This document shows, piece by piece, positions 36,335 to 45,557 of a DNA stretch of 64,000 bases. A program made the translations under genes and the position numbers. The stretch is from Candidatus Thiodiazotropha endoloripes. Lineage in GTDB: Bacteria > Pseudomonadota > Gammaproteobacteria > Chromatiales > Chromatiaceae. The stretch's first letter is position 1. Each line of letters begins with the position of its first letter. The stretch covers positions 1-64,000 of the forward strand of contig LVKA01000008.1 in NCBI GenBank assembly GCA_001709035.1, written 5' to 3'. The notes beneath the pieces were generated by a model. That model saw nothing but the letters and a program-made list of their open reading frames with translations, was not told the DNA's origin and searched no databases.

Positions 36335-36727
36335 CTTGATGGGCCTGAGCGGATAGGAACCTGGAGTTTATCGGTAACCCGGTTTGCAGACAAACGGGCC
36401 GGCTGTTCGCTGCCGGAGTGGTCGCTGATGGCAATTCCGGATTGGCGGAATGGTGATGCTCTCGAACCCTGGGCTTGGATGGTGATCGAAGGCTGGTGAG
36501 TGGCATGCCATCCGGCTGGCTGATCCTCTCCGGCATGTTACAGACCAGGCCGAGTTTTCGGAGTCGTCCGGCCACTGCTGAAGCGATGGATTTTGACCTT
36601 TATTAGAAAATTCTGGTATAGTTTCGCAGCTTTTTTACGGTCTTTGGGTGGGCTGACAACGCTCTGGCTGCCACCGGAAGGTCCGGGATTTTTAACATAT
36701 CCAGCATAATTCAGAGCAGGATTGATC
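36335..36727. other. Intergenic region upstream of cytochrome c4
   Basis: About 390 bp; apart from the promoter at 36593-36622 nothing else was recognised. Confidence 0.5.
36593..36622 (+). promoter_or_regulatory. Sigma-70 promoter of the cytochrome c4 gene
   Basis: TTGACC (36593-36598), 18 bases, TATAGT (36617-36622), about 105 bp before the cytochrome c4 start. Confidence 0.7.
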
Positions 36728-37339
36728 ATGAATAAATGGTTCGTAACCGCAACCCTAGCCCTCTCTTTCAGTGTCGGCCTTGTGCAGGCTGCAGGCAATG
36801 CAGAAGACGGTAAAAACAAATCCGCTGTCTGTGCCGGTTGTCATGGCGCTGAAGGCAACAGCCCTCTCAACCCAGTCTGGCCAAAAATCGCCGGACAGCA
36901 TCCGGCGTATATTGAAAAGCAGATCAAGGATTTTAAGGCGAACAAGCGCAGTGATCCGATGATGTCGCCAATGGCCGCTCCTCTGAGCGACCAGGATATC
37001 GCCGATCTTGCTGCCTTCTACTCCAGTCAGACCATCAAAACCGGTGTGGCTGCTGCGGACAAGGTTGAAGCGGGTGAGCGTCTCTATCGGGCCGGAAATG
37101 CCGATACCGGTGTGGCCGCCTGTATGGCCTGTCACGGACCATCCGGTGCGGGTAACCCCCAAGCCAACTTCCCAGCCATCGCCGGTCAGCATGCCACCTA
37201 TGTGGAAAAGGCACTGAAGGATTTCCGTGCCGGCACCCGCACCAATGACGCCAGCAAGATGATGCAGGGTGTGGTCGAGAGAATGACCGATCAAGAGATG
37301 GCCGAGGTGGCCCAGTACATACAGGGGCTCAGTCGTTAA
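36728..37339 (+). CDS. Dihaem cytochrome c4
   Basis: A 203-residue periplasmic protein. It has a signal peptide (MNKWFVTATLALSFSVGLVQAA), then two homologous cytochrome domains with haem motifs CAGCH and CMACH and two distal Met regions (DPMMSPMA, SKMMQGV). Each half carries the KIAGQHPAYIEKQIKDFK / AIAGQHATYVEKALKDFR signature typical of cytochrome c4, which shuttles electrons to terminal oxidases. ATG 36728 with AGGA upstream is preferred over 36722. It has a strong promoter and terminator of its own. Confidence 0.96.
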   Translation: MNKWFVTATLALSFSVGLVQAAGNAEDGKNKSAVCAGCHGAEGNSPLNPVWPKIAGQHPAYIEKQIKDFKANKRSDPMMSPMAAPLSDQDIADLAAFYSSQTIKTGVAAADKVEAGERLYRAGNADTGVAACMACHGPSGAGNPQANFPAIAGQHATYVEKALKDFRAGTRTNDASKMMQGVVERMTDQEMAEVAQYIQGLSR

Positions 37340-37360
37340 GCAGCCCGGCTGTTCCGATCG

Positions 37361-37394
37361 AAAAAGGCGGTACCTGGCGTACCGCCTTTTTTTT
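37361..37394 (+). terminator. Rho-independent terminator of cytochrome c4
   Basis: AAAAAGGCGGTAC, short loop, GTACCGCCTTTTTTTT, 22 bp after the stop. Confidence 0.95.
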
Positions 37395-37617
37395 CGGGCT
37401 GCCATCATGTCTTTGAGGGCCTGCAGCCAGGTCGGCCCGGTCGGCAGTGGGCTCGGGGCCTGGAAACAGTAGTCAGGTCACACTATTATTGCGAGATTGA
37501 ACCTGGTTCCTGAACAGTTTTTGCTTTTTGTCTAAAGTGACGGTTGTAACTTAAGTTTTTTTGTATTTATCCGCCATAGAAAGTGATATCAGAAAAGAAA
37601 AAAGCGTCGCAGAACGA

Positions 37618-38421
37618 ATGAATAAGCAAATCATAGAGAATCAAGCCACGCTGGATGATACCCACCGGTTGCGCCTGCTCAGCTACAACATTCAGGCCGG
37701 TGCGGACACCCGTCGTTACCGGGAGTATGTGACCCGTGGCTGGAAACAGGTTCTTCCCCACAAAGACAAACGGCACAATTTGAATCGTATCTCCCATCTG
37801 TTGAAGGACTTCGATGTGGTGGGGCTTCAGGAGGTCGACTCTGGCAGCTTTCGCAGCGGTTTCATCGATCAGACCGCCTATCTCGCGGAATTGGCAGGAT
37901 TTCCCTTCTGGTATCGCCAGGTCAATCGTAAGTTGGGGAAGCTGGCCCAGTACAGCAATGGGGTGCTGAGTCGGGTACAACCGAGCATGATTGCCGAACA
38001 TCGGCTGCCTGGCCTGCCGGGCCGGGGTGCGGTGCTGATGGAGTTTCAGACCAATGAGAAACCCCTCGGTATCTGCATAATGCATCTTGCCTTGGGCCGG
38101 CGTGCCAGGCTGCGTCAGTTCTCCTATGTCAGCGAACTGGTCTCCCACTACTCCCACCTGGTACTGATGGGGGATTTCAATTGCGGCTGCAGCTCCACAG
38201 AATTCCAGTATCTGATGGAGAATACCAACCTGCAGGGCAGCGCCTGTGACATGATGACCTTTCCCAGTTGGCGCCCCAGCAAGAAACTGGACCATATTCT
38301 GGCCTCGCCCAGTCTGAAAGTGTCAAAATCGGAGGTCCTCAACTATGCCCACTCTGATCACCTGCCGATCAGCCTGGAGATTGAGTTGCCTGAAAATGTG
38401 GTTTTTCCTGCTGCCGCCTGA
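37618..38421 (+). CDS. Endonuclease/exonuclease/phosphatase family protein
   Basis: A 267-residue EEP-superfamily hydrolase with all key motifs in order: LLSYNIQAG (Asn), VGLQEVD (metal-binding Glu), IMHLALG, LMGDFNC (Asp-Asn), LDHILAS and YAHSDHLPISLEI (catalytic Asp-His). No signal peptide. Substrates of the superfamily range from DNA to phospholipids and phosphates, so function is open. ATG 37618 is used; a TTG at 37561 would add 19 residues. It is 30 bp upstream of a diguanylate cyclase and probably co-transcribed. Confidence 0.9.
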   Translation: MNKQIIENQATLDDTHRLRLLSYNIQAGADTRRYREYVTRGWKQVLPHKDKRHNLNRISHLLKDFDVVGLQEVDSGSFRSGFIDQTAYLAELAGFPFWYRQVNRKLGKLAQYSNGVLSRVQPSMIAEHRLPGLPGRGAVLMEFQTNEKPLGICIMHLALGRRARLRQFSYVSELVSHYSHLVLMGDFNCGCSSTEFQYLMENTNLQGSACDMMTFPSWRPSKKLDHILASPSLKVSKSEVLNYAHSDHLPISLEIELPENVVFPAAA

Positions 38422-38451
38422 TAGTTCGGCTGTCGATCCGAGACGTGACCT

Positions 38452-39990
38452 ATGAACGATACCGACTGGAAAAAACGTTATGACGACCTGCTGCGCCAAT
38501 CCGAAAGTGAAGACAAGGCAAACAAGGCTCTGGAGGAGTTGCTGACGCGGACCGTCATCCGTTTGACCATCGCCGCCAGTGGCCTGGATAACCGGCTTGA
38601 ACCCCATCTGAAGTCGGTGCGCAATGCGGTCCGGGGTGGGAGCGGTTCGATTTCCCAGGATAAACTGAATGAGATCACCGATGGGCTGCTCCATTTTGCC
38701 GAACAGCAGGACAGTGCGGCTGCAGATGAGGGTGAGGTCTATCAAAAGCTGCTCACTCCATTCAATCTCTCCAAGAAGGCCCTGGCCGAAACCACAGAGC
38801 TGCTTGAGCAATTGGTCAGTGATCCGGCTGAGATGAAGGAGAAATCCTTCGCCCGGCTGGTACGTCTGCTAGGGCAAGGTAACCAGGCTGCCGGCGAAAA
38901 AAAATCCGCAGGTCTGTTCAGCAGGCTGCTGGGGCATACTGAAGAGTCGGGACCCAAGCCGAATCAGATCCTGTTGAATCTGCTCGAACAGGCCTCCTGG
39001 CCTGGTCACTGGGGCGAACCGATCAGTAGTTTCAAGCATCGTCTGCTGAAGGATGCGGCGGATGATGCCTGGGTCGGCGTGCTGGATGACCTGCTCGCCT
39101 TGTCCGCCAAGTCATTTGGTGAGATCCAGTCAGAGATACAGGAGGCCGAGGATTTTCTTGAAGAGCTGACCCAGCGCCTGCAGGACCTGGGCCTGCACCT
39201 GCAGACGGCCCACGAAGGGCGGGATAAGATGGTTCAGCATGGGCGCACCCTGAGTGAACAGGTACACGGTCAGGTCGGGGATATCGGTACTCACGTTGCC
39301 CAAGCCACCGATCTGCAGCAGTTGAAAGATGCTGTCAGCCAGCGGATCACCCTGGTGCAACAGAGTATCGACAGCTATCTGGAAGAGGAGCAAAGCTTTC
39401 ATCAGCAGGCCGAGGAAGGGGAGCAGGCCCTGCGTGAACGCCTCACCCAACTGGAACAGGAGTCCACAGAACTGAGGTCCCGTATGGTCGAGGCGCACCA
39501 TATGGCGCTGCTGGATGCGGTCACTGGCCTGCCCAACCGGTTGGCCTACGAGGAGCGTATTGAGCAGGAGGTGGCTCGTTGGAAGCGCTTTGACAGTCCG
39601 CTGACCATGTTGGTCTGGGATGTGGACGACTTCAAGAAGATCAATGATCGCTATGGACACCAGGCCGGTGACAAGGCGCTCAGGGTGATTGCTCAGAGTC
39701 TCAAGGCACGTTTAAGGGAAACTGATTTCATCGCCCGCTTCGGTGGTGAAGAGTTTGTCTGTCTGCTCTGCGGGGCCGAAGATGAAGAGGCCCTGAGTGT
39801 GGCAGAAGAGATGCGTCAATCAGTCGAGAGCAACGGGTTCCATTCACATGGCAAACCGGTGATTGTCACCATCTCCTGCGGCCTGACCAGCTTCCGTAAG
39901 GGGGATGGGGTGGACCAGGTGTTCTCACGCGCGGACAAAGCTCTCTATCAGGCAAAGCGCAAAGGCAAGAATTGCTGCGAACTGGTCTGA
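38452..39990 (+). CDS. Diguanylate cyclase with long helical N-terminal domain
   Basis: A 512-residue soluble protein. The first 340 or so residues are helical with a coiled-coil (EGEQALRERLTQLEQESTEL) and no recognised sensor fold. The GGDEF domain at about 350-510 has FGGEEF, a DVDDFKKINDRYGH metal/nucleotide segment, and a conserved C-terminus (RADKALYQAKRKGKN). The GGEEF variant is active in most such enzymes. It follows the EEP gene closely. Confidence 0.92.
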   Translation: MNDTDWKKRYDDLLRQSESEDKANKALEELLTRTVIRLTIAASGLDNRLEPHLKSVRNAVRGGSGSISQDKLNEITDGLLHFAEQQDSAAADEGEVYQKLLTPFNLSKKALAETTELLEQLVSDPAEMKEKSFARLVRLLGQGNQAAGEKKSAGLFSRLLGHTEESGPKPNQILLNLLEQASWPGHWGEPISSFKHRLLKDAADDAWVGVLDDLLALSAKSFGEIQSEIQEAEDFLEELTQRLQDLGLHLQTAHEGRDKMVQHGRTLSEQVHGQVGDIGTHVAQATDLQQLKDAVSQRITLVQQSIDSYLEEEQSFHQQAEEGEQALRERLTQLEQESTELRSRMVEAHHMALLDAVTGLPNRLAYEERIEQEVARWKRFDSPLTMLVWDVDDFKKINDRYGHQAGDKALRVIAQSLKARLRETDFIARFGGEEFVCLLCGAEDEEALSVAEEMRQSVESNGFHSHGKPVIVTISCGLTSFRKGDGVDQVFSRADKALYQAKRKGKNCCELV

Positions 39991-40348
39991 CGTCCGGCCC
40001 GTTTTTTAAAAGTCCGCAAATAAACGCGAATAGACGCAAATTCTGTGGATTGGTCCGGCAGTCGTAACTGAATCCACATATTCTGATGGGATGCAATCCA
40101 TTTGCTACAAGACGTAATGTCTTGGTGGGGCATGGCCCCACCCTACCTTATAATTCAGGGCGTAGTGTGGGGCCATGCCCCAGTACCTTAAAATTCAGGG
40201 CGTAGGGTGGGGCCACGCCCCACCAAATACTGCTTAAGTAAGACCACTCCAGTCTGGGCAGGATAGGGTGTAATTCGGCCACACAGCGCCATTTGTGTTC
40301 ATTTGCGGACTTAACTACGAGATCAGTCTGCTCGCACCGCAATCCCGA
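39991..40348. other. Repeat-rich intergenic region
   Basis: About 358 bp between convergent genes. It contains GGGGC-type hairpins (40124-40224) flanked by CGCAAATAAACGCGAATAGA-type sequence at about 40014-40043 and a TTTGTGTTCATTTGCGG echo at about 40290-40312. No gene. Confidence 0.6.
40124..40224. repeat. GGTGGGGC/GCCCCACC hairpin cluster
   Basis: Three palindromes (GGTGGGGCATGGCCCCACC at 40124-40142, a GTGGGGCCATGCCCCA near 40167, GGTGGGGCCACGCCCCACC at 40206-40224) joined by a repeated TTATAATTCAGGGCGTAG / TTAAAATTCAGGGCGTAG spacer. A small dispersed-repeat cluster between two gene ends. Confidence 0.88.
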
Positions 40349-40900
40349 TCAATCCTGTTGATAGAAATAGTGCCAGATCGCGCCGTTACTGGCCTGTTGC
40401 AGGATCTCGAGCAGGCGTGGCGAGGGGATCGCCTCCTGAGGAAAAATGTTCTCGATCTTCAGCAGAAACCGGCCAAAGCCTGCGCTCTGTTTGAAGTCGT
40501 AGCTGGCTGGATCCTGCCGGTGCCCGCAGTGGGGACATTCAGCCAGTTGTTGAGGCTCCCTTTGCCAGTCACTGATGCGCTTTCGACAGGTGTCACAGCG
40601 GGGAGGGAGGCTATTTTTGCCGGTCAACAGCCGGGGCGCCGGATGTGGCCCATCCACCCGCAGATGGCAAAAGGGTTCACCACTCTCATCCGGTTCAAGT
40701 TTGATGAAGGGCGAGCAGCCCATGAAGGTTATCAGCTGCATGAACGTCTCACCCAGCAGAAAGCCTTGTTCCGCTTCTCGGGGTGACGCGATCAGGCCGA
40801 TATCCCTCAATGTATCAAACAGGCTGGCGGGATCTTCCGGCACTAAATAGGGGTCCTGGGGTGTCAGCACCAGCCGACCGGTATGCAGCCGTTGGCTCAT
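40349..40900 (-). CDS. Conserved-type hypothetical protein with zinc ribbon
   Basis: A 183-residue protein, not recognised by name. It has a central zinc-ribbon-like arrangement [11 protein letters not shown]...CPHCGHRQ (two Cys pairs near residues 102 and 122). The N-terminal half ([20 protein letters not shown]) and the C-terminal half are otherwise unassigned. Its ATG overlaps the creA stop by 4 bp, so the two are co-translated; a link to CreA is suggested only by that. Confidence 0.7.
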   Translation of the reverse strand: MSQRLHTGRLVLTPQDPYLVPEDPASLFDTLRDIGLIASPREAEQGFLLGETFMQLITFMGCSPFIKLEPDESGEPFCHLRVDGPHPAPRLLTGKNSLPPRCDTCRKRISDWQREPQQLAECPHCGHRQDPASYDFKQSAGFGRFLLKIENIFPQEAIPSPRLLEILQQASNGAIWHYFYQQD

Positions 40901-41397
40901 TGCTCTTTGGGGCCGGGAAGTTGTGGGCTCTGGGGACGGAACAGAGGTACCGCTGTGATGCTGTTTTTCGGTGAACCATCCACCAGCTTGTCGCTGTAGG
41001 TCATATACACCAGGGTGTTGCGTTTGGCATCGTAGAAGCGCACGACCTGCATGGTCTTGAACAGAATCGAGGTGCGTTGTTTAAAGACCTCTTCCCCATC
41101 CCTCGACTGATTCAGAATGTCGCCGGGCAGGTTCACCAGTCCGGTCTGCCGGCAGGCGATCGAGGCATCGGAGGTGTCCTCGGCAATCCCCATGGCACCG
41201 CCCATACCGCCGGTCTTGGCCCGACTCAGATAACAGGTGACGCCCGCAACCGCCGGATCGTCAAAGGCTTCGATGACCACCTTGTCATTCGGGCCGAGCA
41301 TTCGGAATTTGGTGCTGACCTCACCCAGCTGTTCTGCCTGTAGGGAAGTCAGGCACAACAGAATCAAACCTAAAGTCCATAGTGTTTTCGAGTTCAT
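40897..41397 (-). CDS. creA: CreA family periplasmic protein
   Basis: A 166-residue protein of the CreA family. A signal peptide ([19 protein letters not shown]) ends at about residue 20, followed by [20 protein letters not shown] and the conserved core [20 protein letters not shown] and [16 protein letters not shown]. Two Cys (CYLS and IACRQ) could form a disulfide. Function is unknown. The start at ATG 41397 gives the clean signal peptide; the longer frame does not. Confidence 0.93.
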   Translation of the reverse strand: MNSKTLWTLGLILLCLTSLQAEQLGEVSTKFRMLGPNDKVVIEAFDDPAVAGVTCYLSRAKTGGMGGAMGIAEDTSDASIACRQTGLVNLPGDILNQSRDGEEVFKQRTSILFKTMQVVRFYDAKRNTLVYMTYSDKLVDGSPKNSITAVPLFRPQSPQLPGPKEQ

Positions 41398-41715
41398 GGT
41401 GCTGTTACTGATCAATTGACTACCAGCCGACGTTTTTCGACCACAACCGTTCCGGTTTTCGGCTGTCGTTATGATACGCATTTTTCAGCAGACTGTTTGG
41501 ATGATTTTACTACCCGGTACGCAGATGGACGCAAACAGTGTTTATCAGTCTGAGGCATTTAGGACTGACGGGCAGCTTACAATGTCAGGATTTTTTAGCT
41601 TGCTGAACGTTGGGAAGGGAGAAGGTTGAAAAAAGTGACGTGCCTACCGGGATCATAGGATAGGCACGTGGTAGATACCCCATCAAATCGAGCTCTTAGT
41701 GAGTTGTTATACCCC
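41398..41715. other. Intergenic region between creA and the DsrC-like gene
   Basis: About 318 bp; holds the terminator at 41638-41669 and the creA upstream region. A GACGCAAACAG scrap of the CGCAAA dispersed repeat is at about 41528. Nothing else seen. Confidence 0.5.
41638..41669 (-). terminator. Terminator of the DsrC-like gene
   Basis: ACGTGCCTA (41638-41646) pairs with TAGGCACGT (41661-41669). On the minus strand the stem is followed by CACTTTTTT, 47 bp past the gene's stop. Confidence 0.8.
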
Positions 41716-42105
41716 TTACAGGCAACTGCGTCCTACCGGTGCGCTGAGTCCGGCATAGCGGCAGGCCATCTTGGCGCCACCCGGAAACAGGGTTTCGATA
41801 TAACGCTTGGTCCAGTGGCAATCATCTTTATCCTTGCACAGATTTCTTGCCAGGATAGGCATTTCCGGAGCAATGCCATACTCTGCATAGAAACGATGCA
41901 GAAAATCGATCAGCAACCAGTGTTCTTCTGTCAGGGTCACGCCATCGGCATCTGCAAGTGCTTCGGCAACGGCCGGGGTCCAGTCATCCAGCGTCAGCAG
42001 ATAGCCATTCTCATCGACTGCGATCATACGTCCTTCCACTTCAATAGGACGGCTTGCTTTCAGGTTTTCAGGAGAGGTGCGGGATGCTGAGTGTTCTAAC
42101 CTCAT
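41716..42105 (-). CDS. DsrC/TusE-family sulfur relay protein with altered tail
   Basis: A 129-residue member of the DsrC/TusE family, which carries sulfur on C-terminal cysteines. The core is clear: RMIAVDENGYLLTLDDWTPA, TEEHWLLIDFLHRFY, IAPEMPILARNL and RYIETLFPGGAKMACRYAGL. The tail reads CRYAGLSAPVGRSCL, with 12 residues between the two Cys instead of the 10 of DsrC (usual end PTGC plus one residue). ATG 42105 follows AAAGGAG. A single gene without dsr or tus partners nearby. Confidence 0.93.
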   Translation of the reverse strand: MRLEHSASRTSPENLKASRPIEVEGRMIAVDENGYLLTLDDWTPAVAEALADADGVTLTEEHWLLIDFLHRFYAEYGIAPEMPILARNLCKDKDDCHWTKRYIETLFPGGAKMACRYAGLSAPVGRSCL

Positions 42106-42489
42106 AGTGGATCTCCTTTGGTGCATGCAGGTAGTTTTAATCTGTTTTAACCTGAATCCGCGGGTTGGTGGCGTTCGCAAAGCGTAAGCTATTGGTTATC
42201 CAGTGGAATAAACAAATCTCAGCTTCGCCCATGGGGTGAGCGGACATAATTCTAACCGCCGGGGAAGCAATAGCTTGCGGTCTGCGCCGTCATAAACCCA
42301 TGGATTCGGGTTTTTAGGTACTGCTTACTAAACAATAGCAGTAGATAATTTATGGTTTCGCGTATCGGTTGATCTGGATCAACTCTTTTATACTTAAGAG
42401 ATATTGAATATAGTCATATTTTATCAACACAAACAGATCAATTTGGCTAAATAATTTGCCCCTGGAGTCACTGGTGAGAGTTTTTTTTC
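42106..42489. other. Divergent regulatory region
   Basis: About 384 bp between the DsrC-like gene (minus) and the GH13 phosphorylase (plus). It holds a perfect FNR-type box and several AT-rich promoter-like stretches. Confidence 0.55.
42369..42382. promoter_or_regulatory. FNR/CRP-family operator
   Basis: TTGATCTGGATCAA is a perfect match to the FNR/Anr consensus TTGAT-N4-ATCAA. It lies 108 bp upstream of the GH13 gene and about 265 bp upstream of the DsrC-like gene. A TATAGT at 42409-42414 places the site near -45 for the plus strand, close to a class II activator position. Confidence 0.7.
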
Positions 42490-44226
42490 ATGAGCGTCGA
42501 TGAATTAGATACCAGACTTCTGAGTCATTTGGGTCTGTTGTATGGTGAGCAGCAGGCTGCAACGCTGTTGCCGAAACTGCATGAGTTGATCGGTCGGCAT
42601 ATCGAGGAGCGGCAGGGCAAGCGCCTCGATATCCCCCGTTGGGATGAGAAGGACAGCGTGCTGATCAGCTATGGGGACAGCATTCAGTATCCGGGGATGA
42701 CCCCACTGGCCTCCTTGAAACAGTTTTTGGACAGACGCCTGAATGGCGTCTTCAGCATGGTGCATCTCCTGCCCTTCTTCCCCTACAGTTCAGATGACGG
42801 CTTTTCGGTCTCCGACTTCCGTGCCGTCAATCCCCAGCTCGGGGATTGGCGGGATATCCGTGAGCTGGGTGAGAACTTCTCCCTGCTGTTCGACCTGGTG
42901 CTCAACCACATGTCCCGGGAGCATCTCTGGTTCGTCAACTTTGTGCATGACGAGGAGCCCGGGCGCGACTATGTGATCCAGGTGTCGCCGGATGAGAATC
43001 TCTCCATGGTGGTGCGGCCTCGCAGTACGCCCCTGTTGAGCCGGGTTCGTACGCCCCGCGGAATGCTCGATGTCTGGGCGACATTCAGCAATGATCAGAT
43101 CGACCTCAACTACGCCAATCCGCAAGTGTTGCTCGAGTTCATCGACATCCTGCTCGACTATATCCGGCGTGGTGCACGGGCAGTGCGACTGGATGCCGTT
43201 GCCTTTCTGTGGAAGGAGATCGGTAGCAGCTGTATCCATCTGCCGCAGACCCATGAAGTGATCAAGCTCTTCAGGACACTGCTTGATGTGCTTGAACCCG
43301 GGGCGATTCTGTTGACGGAGACCAATGTTCCCCATCAGGAGAATATCAGCTACTTCGATCAGGGCGATGAGGCCAATATGGTCTATCAGTTCAGTCTGCC
43401 GCCGTTGATTCTGCATGCCATCATGTGTCAGACCACCGAGTTCCTGGTGCCCTGGGCCCGCTCTCTGGAGCAGGAGAAGTTGCCTGAAGACTGTACCTAT
43501 CTGAATTTCACTGCCTCTCACGATGGGGTGGGGCTGCGTCCGCTTGAGGGCCTGGTGCCGGATGAAGATCTGGATGTGTTGCTTGATATGATGCGCCGGC
43601 GGGGCGGCTATGTCTCGATGCGCGCCACTACCGAAGGCCGGGACCGGCCCTACGAATTGAATATCAGCTATTTCGATGCCTTTGCGGCCGAGGATGATGA
43701 TGTGGATCCCTGGCACATCGCCCGCTACATGCTCTCCCAGACCCTGCCGCTCTCGTTTCGGGGTATTCCAGCGGTCTACATCAACGCCCTGGGAGCAACG
43801 CCGAATGATCCACTAGGGGTGGAGCGTACCGGCATGACCCGCAGTATCAATCGGCGCAAGTGGGACGGTGCCGAGCTCGAACGGTTGATCGATCTGCCGT
43901 TGACCGATGCGGGGCAGGTATTCCCAGAATACATTCGTCGGCTGCGCATCCGCAGCGGGATCAAGGCGTTTCATCCTGATGCGCCCCAGCGGGTGCTGGA
44001 GTTGCCGGACGGGGTCCTCGGTCTGGAGCGGATCAGTCTGGATGGGGAACAGCGCGTCTACGCCATCCATAACATGACCGGTGACTTGAGATCGGTGGAT
44101 ATATCCGCACTGGGCGGAACGAACCAGCGCTGGTTCGATGCCCTGCATCAGGTGGTGCCGGACATGGATGGTGACGGGGTGCGGTTTCGACCCTATCAGA
44201 CTGTCTGGCTGATGGCCAAGGGGTGA
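42490..44226 (+). CDS. GH13 sucrose/glucosylglycerate phosphorylase
   Basis: A 578-residue glycoside hydrolase family 13 enzyme of the sucrose-phosphorylase subfamily (GH13_18). Catalytic motifs: the nucleophile Asp in RLDAVAFLWKE, the acid/base Glu in LTETNVPH and the stabilising His-Asp in TASHDGVGLRP. It begins with a family-typical LDIPRWDEKDSVLISYGDSI. The subfamily includes sucrose, sucrose-6-phosphate, glucosylglycerol and glucosylglycerate phosphorylases. The adjacent GpgS-like and HAD-phosphatase genes favour glucosylglycerate, releasing glucose 1-phosphate and glycerate. The ATG follows a stretch of T without a strong ribosome site. Confidence 0.9.
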   Translation: MSVDELDTRLLSHLGLLYGEQQAATLLPKLHELIGRHIEERQGKRLDIPRWDEKDSVLISYGDSIQYPGMTPLASLKQFLDRRLNGVFSMVHLLPFFPYSSDDGFSVSDFRAVNPQLGDWRDIRELGENFSLLFDLVLNHMSREHLWFVNFVHDEEPGRDYVIQVSPDENLSMVVRPRSTPLLSRVRTPRGMLDVWATFSNDQIDLNYANPQVLLEFIDILLDYIRRGARAVRLDAVAFLWKEIGSSCIHLPQTHEVIKLFRTLLDVLEPGAILLTETNVPHQENISYFDQGDEANMVYQFSLPPLILHAIMCQTTEFLVPWARSLEQEKLPEDCTYLNFTASHDGVGLRPLEGLVPDEDLDVLLDMMRRRGGYVSMRATTEGRDRPYELNISYFDAFAAEDDDVDPWHIARYMLSQTLPLSFRGIPAVYINALGATPNDPLGVERTGMTRSINRRKWDGAELERLIDLPLTDAGQVFPEYIRRLRIRSGIKAFHPDAPQRVLELPDGVLGLERISLDGEQRVYAIHNMTGDLRSVDISALGGTNQRWFDALHQVVPDMDGDGVRFRPYQTVWLMAKG

Positions 44227-44248
44227 TACTCACCGCTTCTCTGGGGCC

Positions 44249-44275
44249 TATTGGATTCGTGTTAACAGGCCCTAG
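44249..44275 (+). repeat. Dispersed 27-bp motif, copy 2
   Basis: TATTGGATTCGTGTTAACAG and GCCCTAG; matches the copy at 27254-27280 at all but two positions. It lies between the convergent GH13 and GpgS genes. Confidence 0.7.
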
Positions 44276-44345
44276 CCTTTTCGCGGTGACATTGTGGCGT
44301 TATCAGTCTTAGCCTTAAACGGGTCTATTCACGACGTATCTTTTT

Positions 44346-45557
44346 TCAACGGTTATCCTCAGCCACGGCCTGGGAAAGCCGGTCGGTGAAGTCGGGCATC
44401 GCCGAGAGTACCCGCTTCCAGTTGGGGATGAACGGGGCCTCCAGCGGGTTGTCGAGAAACGCCTGGCCCGCTTCGACGATGCTTTGCTGAAACACCTCAA
44501 TCGCTTCCTCTTCCGCGTGGCGGTTGAAGGCCAGGGCATTGAGCTTCGCATCGTGGTAGTACATCTCCACCATATCCAGAGCTTTACGCAGATAGGCGGC
44601 CTTCAGGCTGCGGAAGAAGGCCTGATTCATCTGAATGCCTTCGGTGGCGAGTTTGCGGTAGAAAGATTTGGCGATGTCACGGCTCATCTTCGCCAATCCG
44701 CCGGTACGATCCTCGGCGGAGAGATCCTGATGCTTGTGGTCATAATGGTCGGCGATATCGACCTGGCAGATCTGATGGTGGGAGATATTGCGGTAGACCT
44801 CCGATAACAGGCCCACTTCCAATCCCCAATCGCTGGGTATTCGAACCTGGGAAGCGAGATCCCGACTCATGGCGAACTCACCAGAGAGGGGATAACGAAA
44901 ACTGTCCATATACTCCAGATAGTCGAGTGGACCGACCATCAGTCTCAGCGCCCTCAACATCGGTGTGACAAACAGGCGGGTGACCCGTCCACTGAGTTTG
45001 TTCTCATTGACCCGGGCGTAGTAGCCCTTGGCATATTCAAAACTGAAGTTGGGGTGGGCCAGGGGATAGAGCAGTCGGGCCGGCAGCTCCCTGGAGTAGG
45101 TGACGATATCGCAATCGTGCAGTCCGATTGCCTGCAGCTCTTCAATCGCCAGGGCGTAGCCCATACAGAACCAGACATTGCGCCCCTTACCCGGCTCTGG
45201 GGGAGAGAGATCCCGCTCCTGAAGTTCTGCATCCAGGCTTCTCAGTCTTGGCCCATCCTGCCACAGCAGGTGGGTACGTTGGGGTAGCCGGGCAAAAAAA
45301 TCCTGGGCCTGTTTGAATTCACTTTCAGTGGCCCGGTCGAGTCCGATGATGATGTGGGAGATGTAGCTGGCATGCTGCAGCTCATCGATGATATGGCTGA
45401 GAGCGGGGCCGGTGAGTTCCGAATAGAGACTGGGAAGAATCAGTCCGATCGGTTTCTTACTGGCAAAGCTGGAGAGCTCCTGCTCCATCTCTTCGAGGGG
45501 GCGCTCGGTGAGTTTGTGTAGCGTTGTGATATCCCCATGCTGGAAAAAGTCGGCCAT
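44346..45557 (-). CDS. gpgS: Glucosyl-3-phosphoglycerate synthase (GT81)
   Basis: A 403-residue retaining glycosyltransferase resembling GpgS. It transfers glucose from a nucleotide sugar to 3-phosphoglycerate. Visible features are PIGLILPSLYSE at the start of the nucleotide fold, HIIIGLDRATE, the DCDIVTYSR metal-binding DxD-like motif, the acceptor segment PLSGEFAM and SDWGLEVGLLSE. Length fits the proteobacterial type. Its ATG overlaps the phosphatase stop by one base (TAATG), so both steps of glucosylglycerate synthesis are co-translated. The phosphorylase gene lies convergent to it. Confidence 0.9.
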   Translation of the reverse strand: MADFFQHGDITTLHKLTERPLEEMEQELSSFASKKPIGLILPSLYSELTGPALSHIIDELQHASYISHIIIGLDRATESEFKQAQDFFARLPQRTHLLWQDGPRLRSLDAELQERDLSPPEPGKGRNVWFCMGYALAIEELQAIGLHDCDIVTYSRELPARLLYPLAHPNFSFEYAKGYYARVNENKLSGRVTRLFVTPMLRALRLMVGPLDYLEYMDSFRYPLSGEFAMSRDLASQVRIPSDWGLEVGLLSEVYRNISHHQICQVDIADHYDHKHQDLSAEDRTGGLAKMSRDIAKSFYRKLATEGIQMNQAFFRSLKAAYLRKALDMVEMYYHDAKLNALAFNRHAEEEAIEVFQQSIVEAGQAFLDNPLEAPFIPNWKRVLSAMPDFTDRLSQAVAEDNR

